Part shown: one piece after another, positions 40,328 to 49,407 of the stretch | Layout of the letters: each line of letters starts with the position of its first letter | How positions within the stretch are numbered: the stretch's first letter is position 1 | Source: Peribacillus sp. FSL E2-0218 | GTDB lineage: Bacteria > Bacillota > Bacilli > Bacillales > DSM-1321 | Direction: 5' to 3' | Length of the DNA stretch: 64,000 nt | Assembly (NCBI RefSeq): GCF_037992945.1 | Contig: NZ_CP150304.1 | Location: forward strand, 2,979,501-3,043,500 | The notes under the pieces: model-generated | Databases searched by the model: none | What the model was told of the DNA's origin: nothing | What the model saw: only the letters and a program-made list of their open reading frames with translations | Program-made: the position numbers and the translations under genes

Positions 40328-41786
40328 GCTCCTCACCTTTCTTTAAGGTAAAGAAGACACTTGTGCCCTTTCCCATCTTGCTTGTAGCCCAAATATCCCC
40401 TTCATGCTCTCGTATGATTTGTTTGGCAATCGCCAGCCCTAAGCCGCTGCCACCAGTCTCTGAATTCCTGGATTGTTCAGCACGGTAAAAGCGATCAAAA
40501 ATGAAAGGCAGGGCTGAAGGTTCTATTCCTTGGCCATTATCCGTAACCTGTACAGCTACATCCTCTTGCCCCTCATGTAAAGCAATGGAAATGTTCACTT
40601 TATCCCTCTCCGCATACTTCACGCAATTACTGATTAAGTTAGCCAATACTCGTCTTAGTTTCTCCCTATCCGCTGTCACAAATATTGGTTCATACACTTG
40701 ATTCCATTCAATTCGAGTCCCAGCTTGAAGGAAATCCAAATGAAATTCTTCCACGTAGTCTCCGATAAATTGATTCATTTCCACAGTTTCAAACGTGAAT
40801 GGTTCTTTATTTAAATCCAGCTTGGAGAATAGGAATAATTCATCGATCAATGAATCCAAGTCTTTCGCCTTTAAATGGATAGTCGATAAATACTTTTCCA
40901 TTTTTTGCGGGGTATTGGCGACACCATCTTGTATTCCCTCAACATATCCGATAATCGAAGTAATCGGCGTTTTCAAATCATGCGAAATATTGGATAGAAG
41001 TTCTTTCCTGTTTTCTTCATATTGAAGCTGAATCTTAACCGATTCTTTTAATTTTATCCTCATTTCATCGAATGTCCGATTTAATTGTCCGATTTCATCA
41101 TTGGAGGCAGCTTTTATTTCGAAGTTCAAATCTCCTGATTTGATCCGACTGGCCCCTTCCTTAAGAAGTGAAATGGGTTTGATGATGCTTCTGGAAACTA
41201 AATAGTTTAACAGCCCGATAATCATGATGAATAGAAATAATAATAGCCCGAATAAAATAGGGAATAACTCCCGAGCCAGCTCGGCAGAGGAACTCACCTT
41301 TCTCAACACAAAAATACTTCCTTGGCTTTTATCCGAGAAATAAAAATCAAATTTGACATATGTGTAAAAAAAATCATCGATTTTAATCGTATCCCTCGTA
41401 TTGATGTTCGTTTCTTCGAATCCCGGGAGAGACCTGCCCAGTACCTGATAGTTAAAGGAAAGCGAAGTAAACTCGATCTTCGAATCTTTTCTGACGACGA
41501 TGTCGATGTCCTTTTGTTTAATTTCCTTCAATTGTTCTACTTTAAGAAGCTGTTCAGGTTTATGTTTGGCCAAAAGCTTTAAATCAAGAAATGCGGTTTC
41601 TTCCACATTCGTCAATGGTTTCTGGACATAAGATTTTTTGTAAAAATTTTCAATCGAGTTTGCATCGCCTGTTATCGCAAAAATAATTAAAAACCCAGCG
41701 ACCAATAGCAAGGCGATGGAAAAAAGGATTACTCCGACGTAAGATAACAGAAACCTCGTTTTTATCGATATGTCAATCACCTCCAC
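40305..41786 (-). CDS. HAMP-domain sensor histidine kinase
   Basis: A sensor kinase of about 490 residues. It has an N-terminal membrane segment (residues 12-36), an extracytoplasmic domain of about 130 residues, a second membrane segment (about 177-200), and HAMP (about 200-250). The HisKA phosphoacceptor follows in SNISHDLKTPITSIIGY, then HATPase boxes NCVKYAE, DNGQGIE and GGSGLGLAIAK. The start is unclear: the ideal GGAGGTGAT ribosome site (41776-41784) lies inside the reading frame, and the codon at normal spacing is ATA (41769-41771). GTG 41786 and 41780 are the nearest standard starts. It pairs with the response regulator. Confidence 0.88.
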   Translation of the reverse strand: MEVIDISIKTRFLLSYVGVILFSIALLLVAGFLIIFAITGDANSIENFYKKSYVQKPLTNVEETAFLDLKLLAKHKPEQLLKVEQLKEIKQKDIDIVVRKDSKIEFTSLSFNYQVLGRSLPGFEETNINTRDTIKIDDFFYTYVKFDFYFSDKSQGSIFVLRKVSSSAELARELFPILFGLLLFLFIMIIGLLNYLVSRSIIKPISLLKEGASRIKSGDLNFEIKAASNDEIGQLNRTFDEMRIKLKESVKIQLQYEENRKELLSNISHDLKTPITSIIGYVEGIQDGVANTPQKMEKYLSTIHLKAKDLDSLIDELFLFSKLDLNKEPFTFETVEMNQFIGDYVEEFHLDFLQAGTRIEWNQVYEPIFVTADREKLRRVLANLISNCVKYAERDKVNISIALHEGQEDVAVQVTDNGQGIEPSALPFIFDRFYRAEQSRNSETGGSGLGLAIAKQIIREHEGDIWATSKMGKGTSVFFTLKKGEEHEKNITY

Positions 41787-42361
41787 AACTACTTATCTCT
41801 CTTTAGCTTTATAAATTCAATAAGAAATATGTAACTCTAATCCTGACAATTTGTTTTGGATTTCTCCTTGATGTGAACAAGCCACTTTACCGATGAAGAC
41901 ACTAAAGAAACCATACCATACAAATCTTAAAATTTTCTAAAGCAGGTATGAAAAATCCCTAAACAACGAAGGCAAGAATCGCAGAGGAGAAGATATTTTA
42001 GAGGAAAGTATACGGGGCATCCATTTCGTTGGTTCAATCATTTTTCCTGAAAGCATGATTCATTCATAATTTTATTCCTTGTTATTCTTCATTCATCCAC
42101 TTAGACAAATGCCAGTCTACATAATCAATCTCGTTATACAATAAAGCCCTTCCGAAGCATAAGCTCGGCGCTTGGTTTACCCAAATTTGCATTCAACGCC
42201 TCCAACCAAGCTTCTTCATGATCTCCAAGCCTGCTCTTTTATCGGGATAAAAGCTGGCGCCTGCACTTCAGGTTCACGGATTGTTCCGTCATGCTATGCA
42301 CTTTCTGGCTTTTTGAAACCCTTCTCCATTGCTCTAGTTGAGATAGATTTGCAGTCGAATT
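41787..42361. other. Gene-free stretch with a possible decayed coding remnant
   Basis: No intact gene is seen. On the minus strand 42082-42340 shows protein-like pieces in shifted frames, for example EEAWLEALNANLGKPSAELM and later DYVDWHLSKWMNEE before a stop at 42082. It may be a decayed gene beyond the carotenoid operon. I do not recognise the family. Confidence 0.35.
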
Positions 42362-43867
42362 TTAGCCATGATTGGAATCCTTTTGTACTATTTTATCCCG
42401 AACTTGTTGGCCGCTTAATGTAACCATCGGCATCCCCCCGCCAGGATTAACGGTACCGCCCACGAAATAAAGATTATCGTATCGCTCACTTTGCTTTGCA
42501 TGTTTGAATCCTCGGTTCTTTTTACGGTGGGAGACTGTACCATAAATGGATCCGCGATGTGATCCATACCTTCTTTCAATATCATGCGGCGTCCACATGT
42601 CTTCCGTTACAATATTTTGCCGCAAATCAGTCAAGCCCATTTTCTCCAATTTCATCAATACTTTTTCCCGTAGGGCTATGTAATCATTCTGTGTGAATGG
42701 TTTATCTTGAATATATGGGATATGTGGAAGAATTTTAATATTCTCATGTCCTGGAAGTGCTTGAGATGGATCGGTTTTATTAACATTGACTAAATAAATG
42801 GTAGGATCGTCTGGCAATTCATGGTCACGGAAAACCTTATTCATTTGTTTTTGTAGATTATTAGAGAAAAAGAAGTTATGATGGGCAAGCTGAGGGTATG
42901 TTTTACGCACACCCAAGTGCAGGATTAGACCGGAACTGGAAGGCTCAAACCGTTTTTCAAGCTTCTTGATAAAGTGCTTTCCTTCATCCAATAATTTTTC
43001 ATAGGCTGGGATGACTTCCATATTGGAGATAAAATGTTCCGCCGTTCTCCTCGTCCCATCATCCAGCTCCGCTGCCAAGATTCCCTTTGAACCTTCCTTG
43101 GTGATGAGTTTTCTGACTGCCATTCCAGTATGTAATTCAACACCTAATTCAGTTGCAAGTTTGACCATACCTTGAGCAATTCGATTCATCCCGCCAGGTA
43201 CGTACCAAACACCTTGAGCATGTTGCATATAGATCATCATATTAAGAACGGCAGGAGCGTCGTATGGAGAAGACCCTACATATTTAATAAAATAAGCAAG
43301 CATATTCCGAAGCTTTGGATGGCTGATCCGTTTCTGGATGGCATCATACATGGTTGAAAATAGATCAAAACCTTTAACCGATGCGATCAGCCCGTGTTGT
43401 TTAAAGATTTCCATCGTCGAATCCAAGCCCTTGGCAAAGTACCCTTCTTCAGTCACTTCATATATTCGCCTTGCATATTCTAAAAAATGTCCATACTCCT
43501 CCATGTCCTTTTCAGACAAGCAAGTATTTTCCTGTAACATCAAATTCAAGTCTCCATATAGATCTATGACCGAATCGTCTGGAAAGAAGGATCGCCATTC
43601 ATGCTTTAAGCGAAGCGTAGGAATATAGTCAGCCATATCGCGGCCGCTTTTTACAAACAATCGTTCAAATATTTGAGGCATGGTCAATATGGATGGACCA
43701 AGGTCGAAACCAAAGCCATCCTGTTCCAATCGATTCAATTTACCACCAAGATGGTCGTTCTTTTCATAAAGTGAAACCTTATATCCACTTTGCGCCATCG
43801 ATATGGCGGCTGAAAGTCCTCCCAGCCCGCCTCCGATAACGACGACCGTTTTAGCGGTTTTGGTCAT
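42362..43867 (-). CDS. Phytoene desaturase/oxidase-family protein (CrtN/CrtP-like)
   Basis: A 501-residue flavoprotein. It begins with the dinucleotide site VVVIGGGLGGLSAAISMAQSGYK and GGKLNRLEQDGFGFDLGPS, and ends with YFVGGTVNPGGGMPMVTLSG, the C-terminal carotenoid desaturase signature. It is the third gene of the crt operon. In C30-carotenoid producers the second CrtN-like gene often encodes a terminal oxidase (CrtP) or a second desaturase; sequence alone does not decide. The start ATG 43867 is 9 nt from AGGGA. Confidence 0.87.
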   Translation of the reverse strand: MTKTAKTVVVIGGGLGGLSAAISMAQSGYKVSLYEKNDHLGGKLNRLEQDGFGFDLGPSILTMPQIFERLFVKSGRDMADYIPTLRLKHEWRSFFPDDSVIDLYGDLNLMLQENTCLSEKDMEEYGHFLEYARRIYEVTEEGYFAKGLDSTMEIFKQHGLIASVKGFDLFSTMYDAIQKRISHPKLRNMLAYFIKYVGSSPYDAPAVLNMMIYMQHAQGVWYVPGGMNRIAQGMVKLATELGVELHTGMAVRKLITKEGSKGILAAELDDGTRRTAEHFISNMEVIPAYEKLLDEGKHFIKKLEKRFEPSSSGLILHLGVRKTYPQLAHHNFFFSNNLQKQMNKVFRDHELPDDPTIYLVNVNKTDPSQALPGHENIKILPHIPYIQDKPFTQNDYIALREKVLMKLEKMGLTDLRQNIVTEDMWTPHDIERRYGSHRGSIYGTVSHRKKNRGFKHAKQSERYDNLYFVGGTVNPGGGMPMVTLSGQQVRDKIVQKDSNHG

Positions 43868-43941
43868 ATCCTTCACTCCCTTTTTCCATTCAAAAATTAA
43901 ACGATAAACAATAAAGGATTATCTTCATTCACTATCCTTTT

Positions 43942-44823
43942 CTAAGTCGAAGCGGAAGCGAAAACCTTAATTTCTTGTTGAATTTGCTGCATCTTCATTG
44001 GAGAAATGAAATTCCTCTTAAAAAAACAGTCATATTCATTATCTCTTACGGCGTTTAAGATTCCACGATAAAGACGTGCCGATAGCAAAACCTGAAATTG
44101 GCTGTCTTTATCAAAATATTGGATCTCTTCTTGAAAGTCATCAAACAACGCTTCTGCACGGCTGGCCATCTTCTCCCAAATCCTGATAAAGCCCATATTG
44201 ATCCTGGCTTGTTTAATATCTTCCTCAGTGTACGACTCCGATTCCATCTCGTATAACGGCAAATATATTCGGTTGTTTTTTCTATAGTCCTCCCCAACAT
44301 CTCTCAATATATTAGTAATTTGCATAGCGACTCCAAGAGATATCGCTTGTTGGGTAAGATCTTGTTCCGATTCGGAAGCGATGATGGGCAAGAGCATTAA
44401 ACCAACCGTTCCCGCTACGTAATAGCTATATTCCTCTACCTGGCTCATTGTTTGGGGAATGGTGAAATCAATATCCCTTCTCTGGCCTTTCAGCTGATCA
44501 AAGAAAGGCTGAATATCCATTTTATAACGGGTGAACACATCTCTTAAAGCCCTCCAAAGCGGGTGGTCCAGTTCCTTTTCGTCCTGGAATAAGCTTAACT
44601 CCTGATTAATGCGGTTCAACGCGTTGATTTTTTCTGACCTGGTCCCTCCCAGATCCACACTATCATCGGCAATTCTGCAAAAAGCATAGATGGCATAAAC
44701 GGCGTTTGCTTTCTCCTTCGGTAAGCCTAAAAAAGCAAAATAGAAACTTTTAGAGTTCTGCTTGATGATGTCCTCGCAATACCGATAATCTTCATCCAAT
44801 AGTGTTTGATCAGTCAATCTCAT
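43942..44823 (-). CDS. crtM: Squalene/phytoene synthase-family protein (CrtM-like)
   Basis: A 293-residue prenyl-condensing enzyme, probably joining two farnesyl diphosphates into dehydrosqualene. The two Asp-rich motifs are FCRIADDSVDLG (about residue 48) and ILRDVGEDYRKN (about 170). The start NSKSFYFAFLGLP and the YYVAGTVGLMLLPI segment are typical. It lies between two desaturase genes, with AGGAGG before the ATG. C30 rather than C40 product is inferred from the CrtN-type neighbours. Confidence 0.9.
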   Translation of the reverse strand: MRLTDQTLLDEDYRYCEDIIKQNSKSFYFAFLGLPKEKANAVYAIYAFCRIADDSVDLGGTRSEKINALNRINQELSLFQDEKELDHPLWRALRDVFTRYKMDIQPFFDQLKGQRRDIDFTIPQTMSQVEEYSYYVAGTVGLMLLPIIASESEQDLTQQAISLGVAMQITNILRDVGEDYRKNNRIYLPLYEMESESYTEEDIKQARINMGFIRIWEKMASRAEALFDDFQEEIQYFDKDSQFQVLLSARLYRGILNAVRDNEYDCFFKRNFISPMKMQQIQQEIKVFASAST

Positions 44824-44834
44824 CGGCCGACCTC

Positions 44835-46373
44835 CTAGTTATTCCCTGCATGTACTGCCTGCTTACTGCCACGATCATCCAAAATCAGTTCTTCTGTAGC
44901 GATTTTAGCTGAAAGTAATACGATGGGCACTCCGGCACCAGGGTGCGTGCTGCTTCCAGTAAAATACAGATTTTCGCATTTTTTAGCTTTACTCTGCGGG
45001 CGAAGATGATTACTTTGTGCTAGGTTAGGACGTAAGCCGAAGCATGCACCGTTATAGGCATTGAATTTCGATTCAAAATCGGGCGGTGTCATATAGGATT
45101 CCGAAACAATTTCATTTTCAATATTTTCAAGACCTTCTATTTTTTTAAGAGCTTCGAACACTTTTGAACGGTAATGGCTTATCGTTTCATCATTCCATTC
45201 GTATTCGGAGGTTGATAGATCAGATACAGGAACTAGAATATATATCCCATCTTTTCCTTCAGGAGCCAATGATGGATCCATTTTAGAGCCGAGATAGACA
45301 TAAAAGGATGGGTCATCTAGAAGCCGTCCATCAAAAATGTCGTTTAAGTTCTTCTCCAAACCTTCACTAAATACGAAATTATGGATCGTTTTTAAGGATT
45401 CATATTTTCGATCCATTCCCAAGTACATAATAAAACACGAACAAGAGTACTTCATGCTGTCAATTTTTTTATCTGTATACTTGCCTTTCGATTTCTTGTC
45501 TTTGACCAGATTTTTCATCGCATAGGGAAAGTCGGCATTACAAAGGACATAATCAGAATGAATTTCTTTATCATCCACTTTAATACCAAGGGCCTGCTGA
45601 TTTTCAATGATTATTTCTTGAACACTCGCGTTATAGTGAACCATGCCGCCCAACTCCATAAACAGCCGTTCCATTGATTGGGCCATCGTATACATGCCAC
45701 CCTTGATGAACCACACGCCATAGAGTAATTCAATCATCGGGATAATGGTATATAAGGAAGGTCCATTATATGGTGAAACACCTATGTATAAAGTTTGAAA
45801 ACTAATCATCTGCTTAAGGCGTTCATTTTTCACATATTTTCCAATAAAATGATCGGCATTATCGAATGTCTTCAATTTCAACGCTTGACGAATCATGAAA
45901 GGATTATAGAAATCGGATGCGTGCCGGAATGGACGTTGAATAAAATGATTTTTTGCAACAATGAAACGTTCATAGATTTTTTGAAGATATTTCAAGAAAC
46001 CTTCTGCATCTTTGTCACTAATGTCCTCCAAGGTTTTCATTAAATCGACTAAGTCTGAAGAAATTTCGTAAGTATCTTCCGCTTTGCTTCCAAAGAAAAC
46101 GGAATACATCGGATCTAATTTCTCCATTGGGATATAATCATCCGGATTACGGCCTGCCAATTCGAAAATTTCCTGATAAAGCTCTGGCATCATGACTATA
46201 CTTGGTCCTAAGTCGAATTTGTAACCATCCTTTTCAATTTTGTGCATTTTTCCACCGGGTATTGCTTCTTTTTCAAAAAGTTCCACCTGATACCCCGCAT
46301 GCTGCAATCTAATCGCACTTGCCAACCCTGCTACTCCCGCTCCAACAACAATTACCTTCTTTTTATTAACCAT
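44835..46373 (-). CDS. crtN: Diapophytoene desaturase-like protein (CrtN)
   Basis: A 512-residue FAD-dependent carotenoid desaturase. It begins KKVIVVGAGVAGLASAIRLQHAGY with GGKMHKIEKDGYKFDLGPSIVMMP, and ends with NLYFTGSSTHPGAGVPIVLLSA. The order crtN-crtM-(crtN/P) matches C30 carotenoid operons of Bacillales. The start ATG 46373 follows GGGGG. It is the first gene of the operon, downstream of a SigA promoter and TATACAA/TGTACA repeats, divergent from a B12-type MerR regulator. Confidence 0.9.
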   Translation of the reverse strand: MVNKKKVIVVGAGVAGLASAIRLQHAGYQVELFEKEAIPGGKMHKIEKDGYKFDLGPSIVMMPELYQEIFELAGRNPDDYIPMEKLDPMYSVFFGSKAEDTYEISSDLVDLMKTLEDISDKDAEGFLKYLQKIYERFIVAKNHFIQRPFRHASDFYNPFMIRQALKLKTFDNADHFIGKYVKNERLKQMISFQTLYIGVSPYNGPSLYTIIPMIELLYGVWFIKGGMYTMAQSMERLFMELGGMVHYNASVQEIIIENQQALGIKVDDKEIHSDYVLCNADFPYAMKNLVKDKKSKGKYTDKKIDSMKYSCSCFIMYLGMDRKYESLKTIHNFVFSEGLEKNLNDIFDGRLLDDPSFYVYLGSKMDPSLAPEGKDGIYILVPVSDLSTSEYEWNDETISHYRSKVFEALKKIEGLENIENEIVSESYMTPPDFESKFNAYNGACFGLRPNLAQSNHLRPQSKAKKCENLYFTGSSTHPGAGVPIVLLSAKIATEELILDDRGSKQAVHAGNN

Positions 46374-46463
46374 GGTTTCCCCCAATGTCTTTTTCCATAT
46401 CACTCATGTAATATTGCCAAATATTTTAATAAGCTTAAGAACTCCTGTAATGTTATTGAGTTA

Positions 46464-46493
46464 ATTATTGCTAGGAAGTTGTTTAGTTGTCAA
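46464..46493 (-). promoter_or_regulatory. SigA promoter of the crt operon
   Basis: Minus strand: -35 TTGACA (46488-46493), 18-bp spacer, -10 AATAAT (46464-46469). The repeat array starts 5 bp upstream of the -35. Confidence 0.65.
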
Positions 46494-46497
46494 CCGT

Positions 46498-46533
46498 TTT
46501 GTATAATGTTTTTATACAAACGTTATACAAACT
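46498..46533. promoter_or_regulatory. Tandem TTATACAAAC repeats, CarH/LitR-type operator candidate
   Basis: TTTGTATAA (46498-46506) is inverted relative to TTATACAAACG (46512-46522) and TTATACAAACT (46523-46533). The last two are head-to-tail with an 11-bp period, the spacing used by CarH-type MerR regulators. Located just upstream of the crt -35. Confidence 0.6.
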
Positions 46534-46584
46534 TATTGTTTTTCTAAAAGCTGACACGTTCACTAGCGGAAATAAGGTTTTTTC

Positions 46585-46635
46585 TATGTACATTCGGCTC
46601 GTCGCCTTGTACAATGTTATAGGATTTTCATTATA
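46585..46635 (+). promoter_or_regulatory. Promoter of the MerR/B12 regulator with TGTACA sites
   Basis: TATGTACA (46585-46592) and TTGTACAA (46607-46614) are TGTACA-core sites about two turns apart. The second overlaps a likely -35 TTGTAC (46607-46612), 17 bp before -10 ATTATA (46630-46635). Autoregulation is inferred. Confidence 0.5.
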
Positions 46636-46688
46636 TGTTTGAACCGACAGATAATACCTAAAATATTTTGATATAAGGGATGAAAACT

Positions 46689-47609
46689 ATGAACCATTCC
46701 TGTGGTGGCAAGTTTTATATAAAAGAGGTTTCTGCTCTTACAGGACTTTCCAAACAAGTGATTCGAAAATGGGAAGAAAGATATGATATCATACAGCCTG
46801 TTCGCCATGAGAATGGATACCGACTTTACAGCGAGGAAGATATCAACACTCTTTTAACTATTAAATCGCTTCAAAAAAAGGGATTTTCTATTAAACAAGC
46901 ATCTAACCTGGCAAAAGAAAAGCTCGATACGATGGAAAACGCAACGGTTCAGGCGAAGACCGCTCTTGACACAGAACTGAATTATTATGTGATTCAGTTG
47001 ATGGAAATAGGGTATACGTGTAACGAATTGGATTTACTGATCGTTCTAAAGCAGGCTTATCACTTTTACGGTTTGGAAAAATTTTTGACTTCTGTCGTCT
47101 CACCTTTTTTACAAGAAGTCGGAGATATGTGGGAAAGCGGCGAATGGGATGAATATCAGGAATCTGTTTCGAGTATGGTAGTCAAGGACTTCCTTGTGCA
47201 AATCCGCCGTAACTTTCAATACTCGGATAAAGCGGAATTAGTTTTAGGTGCTTGTCTTCCACATGAATACCATGAAATTCCTGTACACTATATTTTGTTA
47301 CGGTTCATGTTAAGAGGGTGGAAAACGACACTGATCGGAGCTTCACCGGCTCCTGGGTCGATCCAATCACTAATAACACGGTTACAGCCCGTTAAAGTCC
47401 TGCTGTCTGCATCGACGACGCTTCCATTTGAAAAGGATCCTGATTTGCTTAGCACCCTGGATTTATTCGCTGCTGAAAATAAAGAAATCGAGTTTTATTT
47501 AGGAGGAGCGGGTGCAATGCAATACACTAAAGATAAAACGATCAATAATATTTGTGTTACCAACAGCATCGAAGAAATCTTACTTACGAAGCAAGGGAAG
47601 GGATCCTGA
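46689..47609 (+). CDS. MerR-family regulator with B12-binding domain (CarH/LitR-like)
   Basis: A 306-residue regulator. The N-terminal MerR domain (about residues 8-75: YIKEVSALTGLSKQVIRKWE, ENGYRLYSEEDI) is followed by a helical B12-cap domain (about 90-175) and a Rossmann B12-binding domain (about 180-300). The lower-ligand motif is LPHEYHEIP, and RFMLRGWKTTLIGASPAP is also typical. CarH-type proteins repress carotenoid genes in the dark with adenosylcobalamin. Here the W-x9-EH light-sensing motif reads W-x9-ES, and the residue after the Trp is Glu rather than His. The ATG at 46689 has AAGGG at 9 nt. It diverges from the crt operon. Confidence 0.88.
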   Translation: MNHSCGGKFYIKEVSALTGLSKQVIRKWEERYDIIQPVRHENGYRLYSEEDINTLLTIKSLQKKGFSIKQASNLAKEKLDTMENATVQAKTALDTELNYYVIQLMEIGYTCNELDLLIVLKQAYHFYGLEKFLTSVVSPFLQEVGDMWESGEWDEYQESVSSMVVKDFLVQIRRNFQYSDKAELVLGACLPHEYHEIPVHYILLRFMLRGWKTTLIGASPAPGSIQSLITRLQPVKVLLSASTTLPFEKDPDLLSTLDLFAAENKEIEFYLGGAGAMQYTKDKTINNICVTNSIEEILLTKQGKGS

Positions 47610-47875
47610 ATTTCAGGTCAATGAAGGGTGAATTTAAACAAGTCAGCGAAAGGCTGATATTCATTGCGCATGGATGTCTTTGTTAATCATTTCACCCTTG
47701 ATTCAAAAACGGGTACCGATATAACTCGACTCACAGGTCTATCCTGTCATGTTTGCTCAATCATAAAAGTGTCGCGATATAAAAAAACGACCATTTTTTA
47801 ATGGTCGTTACAGACTATAGACAAACTCGATGATAATCGAGTTTGTCTATTTTTATGAGTTGTACTATGTAGCCG

Positions 47876-48003
47876 TGGATTTCCACTCCAGGCACTCGCT
47901 TATCCAGAGGCGGTCGGGGAGCCTCCTTGGCGCTTTGCGCCTACGGTGTCTCCCCTAGACGCGCTTTTCCCGCAGGAGTCTCGTACCTTACGTTCCAATC
48001 AAC
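47876..48003 (+). repeat. GC-rich repeat, copy 1
   Basis: A segment with GGCGCTTTGCGCC, TAGACGCGCT, CCCGCAGGAG and CAACTTTGTTT, clearly richer in GC than its surroundings. A diverged copy lies at 59965-60115. In both cases it precedes IS1182 transposase sequence. Confidence 0.6.
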
Positions 48004-48095
48004 TTTGTTTAAATTCATAGGTAGAAGCCTTTTCCACCGGATAAATTTGATAAGAACGAAATCAAAGGAATAAAAGAAAGGACAACGGATTCTGA

Positions 48096-48842
48096 GAGTG
48101 GCTACTAGGTAAAAGATGAACGAACAAAACAGTTTGCCTATTCATTCCACGCGCTGCAGACCGCAACGGGTTTGTATTAGGAACGATTGTAACACCTGGA
48201 AATACACATGACAGGTTTTAGAGCCTCTTATTGATCAAGTGATTGAGAAAGTTGGAAACCCACAAGCTGTTGCCGCAAATGCCGCTTATAAAACACCGGC
48301 AATTACAAACTATCTATTTAACAAAGAATCATACCGGCTTTACCCTGTACACGTCCTCGAACAGAAGAGGGGTTCTTTCGCAAACATGACTAGGTATACG
48401 ATGAACATTTTGATTGTTAGCTTTTAACGTACTCGACAACCAACGAATAAAGAGGGCTATCGTGAGTACAAATCTCCCCAATACACCTGTGCAACCTGCT
48501 CATCTTTATCACGATGTACAGACAACGAAATTCATCAGAAAGTGGTGACACAGCATATCTGGCAAACACATGTGGAAGGTCAGATCATCTGCGTCATCAA
48601 CAAGATGGAAACCCTATCTATCCGAAACGTAAAGAAACGATTGAGCGTGTATTCGCAGAGGCAAAAGAAATGGTATGCGTTGGACTACTTTAAGGGGACT
48701 TAAAAAATTGTCGATGCAGGCGATGCTTACTTTCGCTGCCATGAATGTAAAGAAGATGGCCAATTGGACATGGAAAGGTCCAATACTGGCCTTACAAAGG
48801 GGACGAGCCCTGATCTCTAAAATTCAGGCGAACATTCCAAGA
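48096..48842 (+). pseudogene. IS1182-family transposase, C-terminal part, frameshifted
   Basis: Protein-like pieces in several frames match the IS1182-type transposase order: KDERTKQFAYSFHA, GFVLGTIVTPGNTHD, IEKVGNPQAVAANAAYKTPA, YRLYPVHVLEQKRG and the end KMANWTWKGPILALQRGRAL followed by ISKIQANIPR. A stop replaces a codon near the start, and there are several frameshifts. The gene cannot make an active transposase. Confidence 0.7.
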
Positions 48843-48848
48843 TAATTT

Positions 48849-48885
48849 AAAAGGGGTTCGGAATTTATAATTCCGAACCCCTTTT
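48849..48885. terminator. Hairpin at the right end of the IS remnant
   Basis: AAAAGGGGTTCGGAATT and AATTCCGAACCCCTTTT, perfect 17-bp arms with a 3-nt loop. It resembles the permease terminator at 35624-35662. Confidence 0.6.
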
Positions 48886-48930
48886 GCCTACAAACTGAAA
48901 CGACCATTTAAAAATGGTCGTTAATCCTTG

Positions 48931-49407
48931 TTATTTAAATATGATGGATATGATTTTTTCTGTCTTCATCTCACTGTCCACCTCATATGTTCCAGGGCGT
49001 AAACCGTTGGCCTTGCCTTTCTTTTCAACCTCTTTAGAAAATGCATTAGCATTTTTAATGACTTTTGCTTTTTGAAGGTCTTTCCCGACATCGATGCTTG
49101 TCGAACCTTTAGACACACGCAGGACTGTGCGGTAAACGATTTTTTCCTTCGGTTCTTTTTCTGTTTCTGCCGCTTTTGCCTCATCCATCTGTTTTTTAAT
49201 GGATTCCGCTTCAGCAATCTGATCTTCCCATTCTTTTTCTGAATGAATGACATACCCTTTGCTCGTGAGGGAATCTTTCATTTCATCTTCAGAAAGTTTC
49301 TCCGAAGTGCCCGTAACTTCCCCTGGGCCAAAGAAGTATACTGCTCCGCACAGACCGGCAGCAACAATGAGGCCACCTGCAAAACTGCGCAATGATTTAG
49401 ATGTCAT
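48931..49407 (-). CDS. Membrane-anchored protein with YceG/MltG-like C-terminal segment
   Basis: A 158-residue protein with one N-terminal membrane segment (LRSFAGGLIVAAGLCGAVYFF), then a charged coiled-coil-like stretch (about residues 45-90) and a C-terminal domain (VSKGSTSIDVGKDLQKAKVI to LRPGTYEVDSEM). The last part resembles the LysM-like start of MltG/YceG proteins, but the catalytic domain is absent. The preceding gene overlaps it by 11 nt. Function unknown. Confidence 0.65.
   Translation of the reverse strand: MTSKSLRSFAGGLIVAAGLCGAVYFFGPGEVTGTSEKLSEDEMKDSLTSKGYVIHSEKEWEDQIAEAESIKKQMDEAKAAETEKEPKEKIVYRTVLRVSKGSTSIDVGKDLQKAKVIKNANAFSKEVEKKGKANGLRPGTYEVDSEMKTEKIISIIFK

Larger units (their letters stand above)
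47786..48922 (+). mobile_element. Decayed IS1182-family element
   Basis: The segment is bounded on both sides by AACGACCATT/AATGGTCGTT hairpins (47786-47809 and 48899-48922). Inside are a TAGACAAACTC hairpin (47818-47849), a GC-rich repeat (47876-48003), a broken transposase (48096-48842), and a terminator-like stem (48849-48885). Most of the N-terminal half of the transposase is missing. The same arrangement occurs, shorter, at 59940-60340. No clear target-site duplication was seen. Confidence 0.65.
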
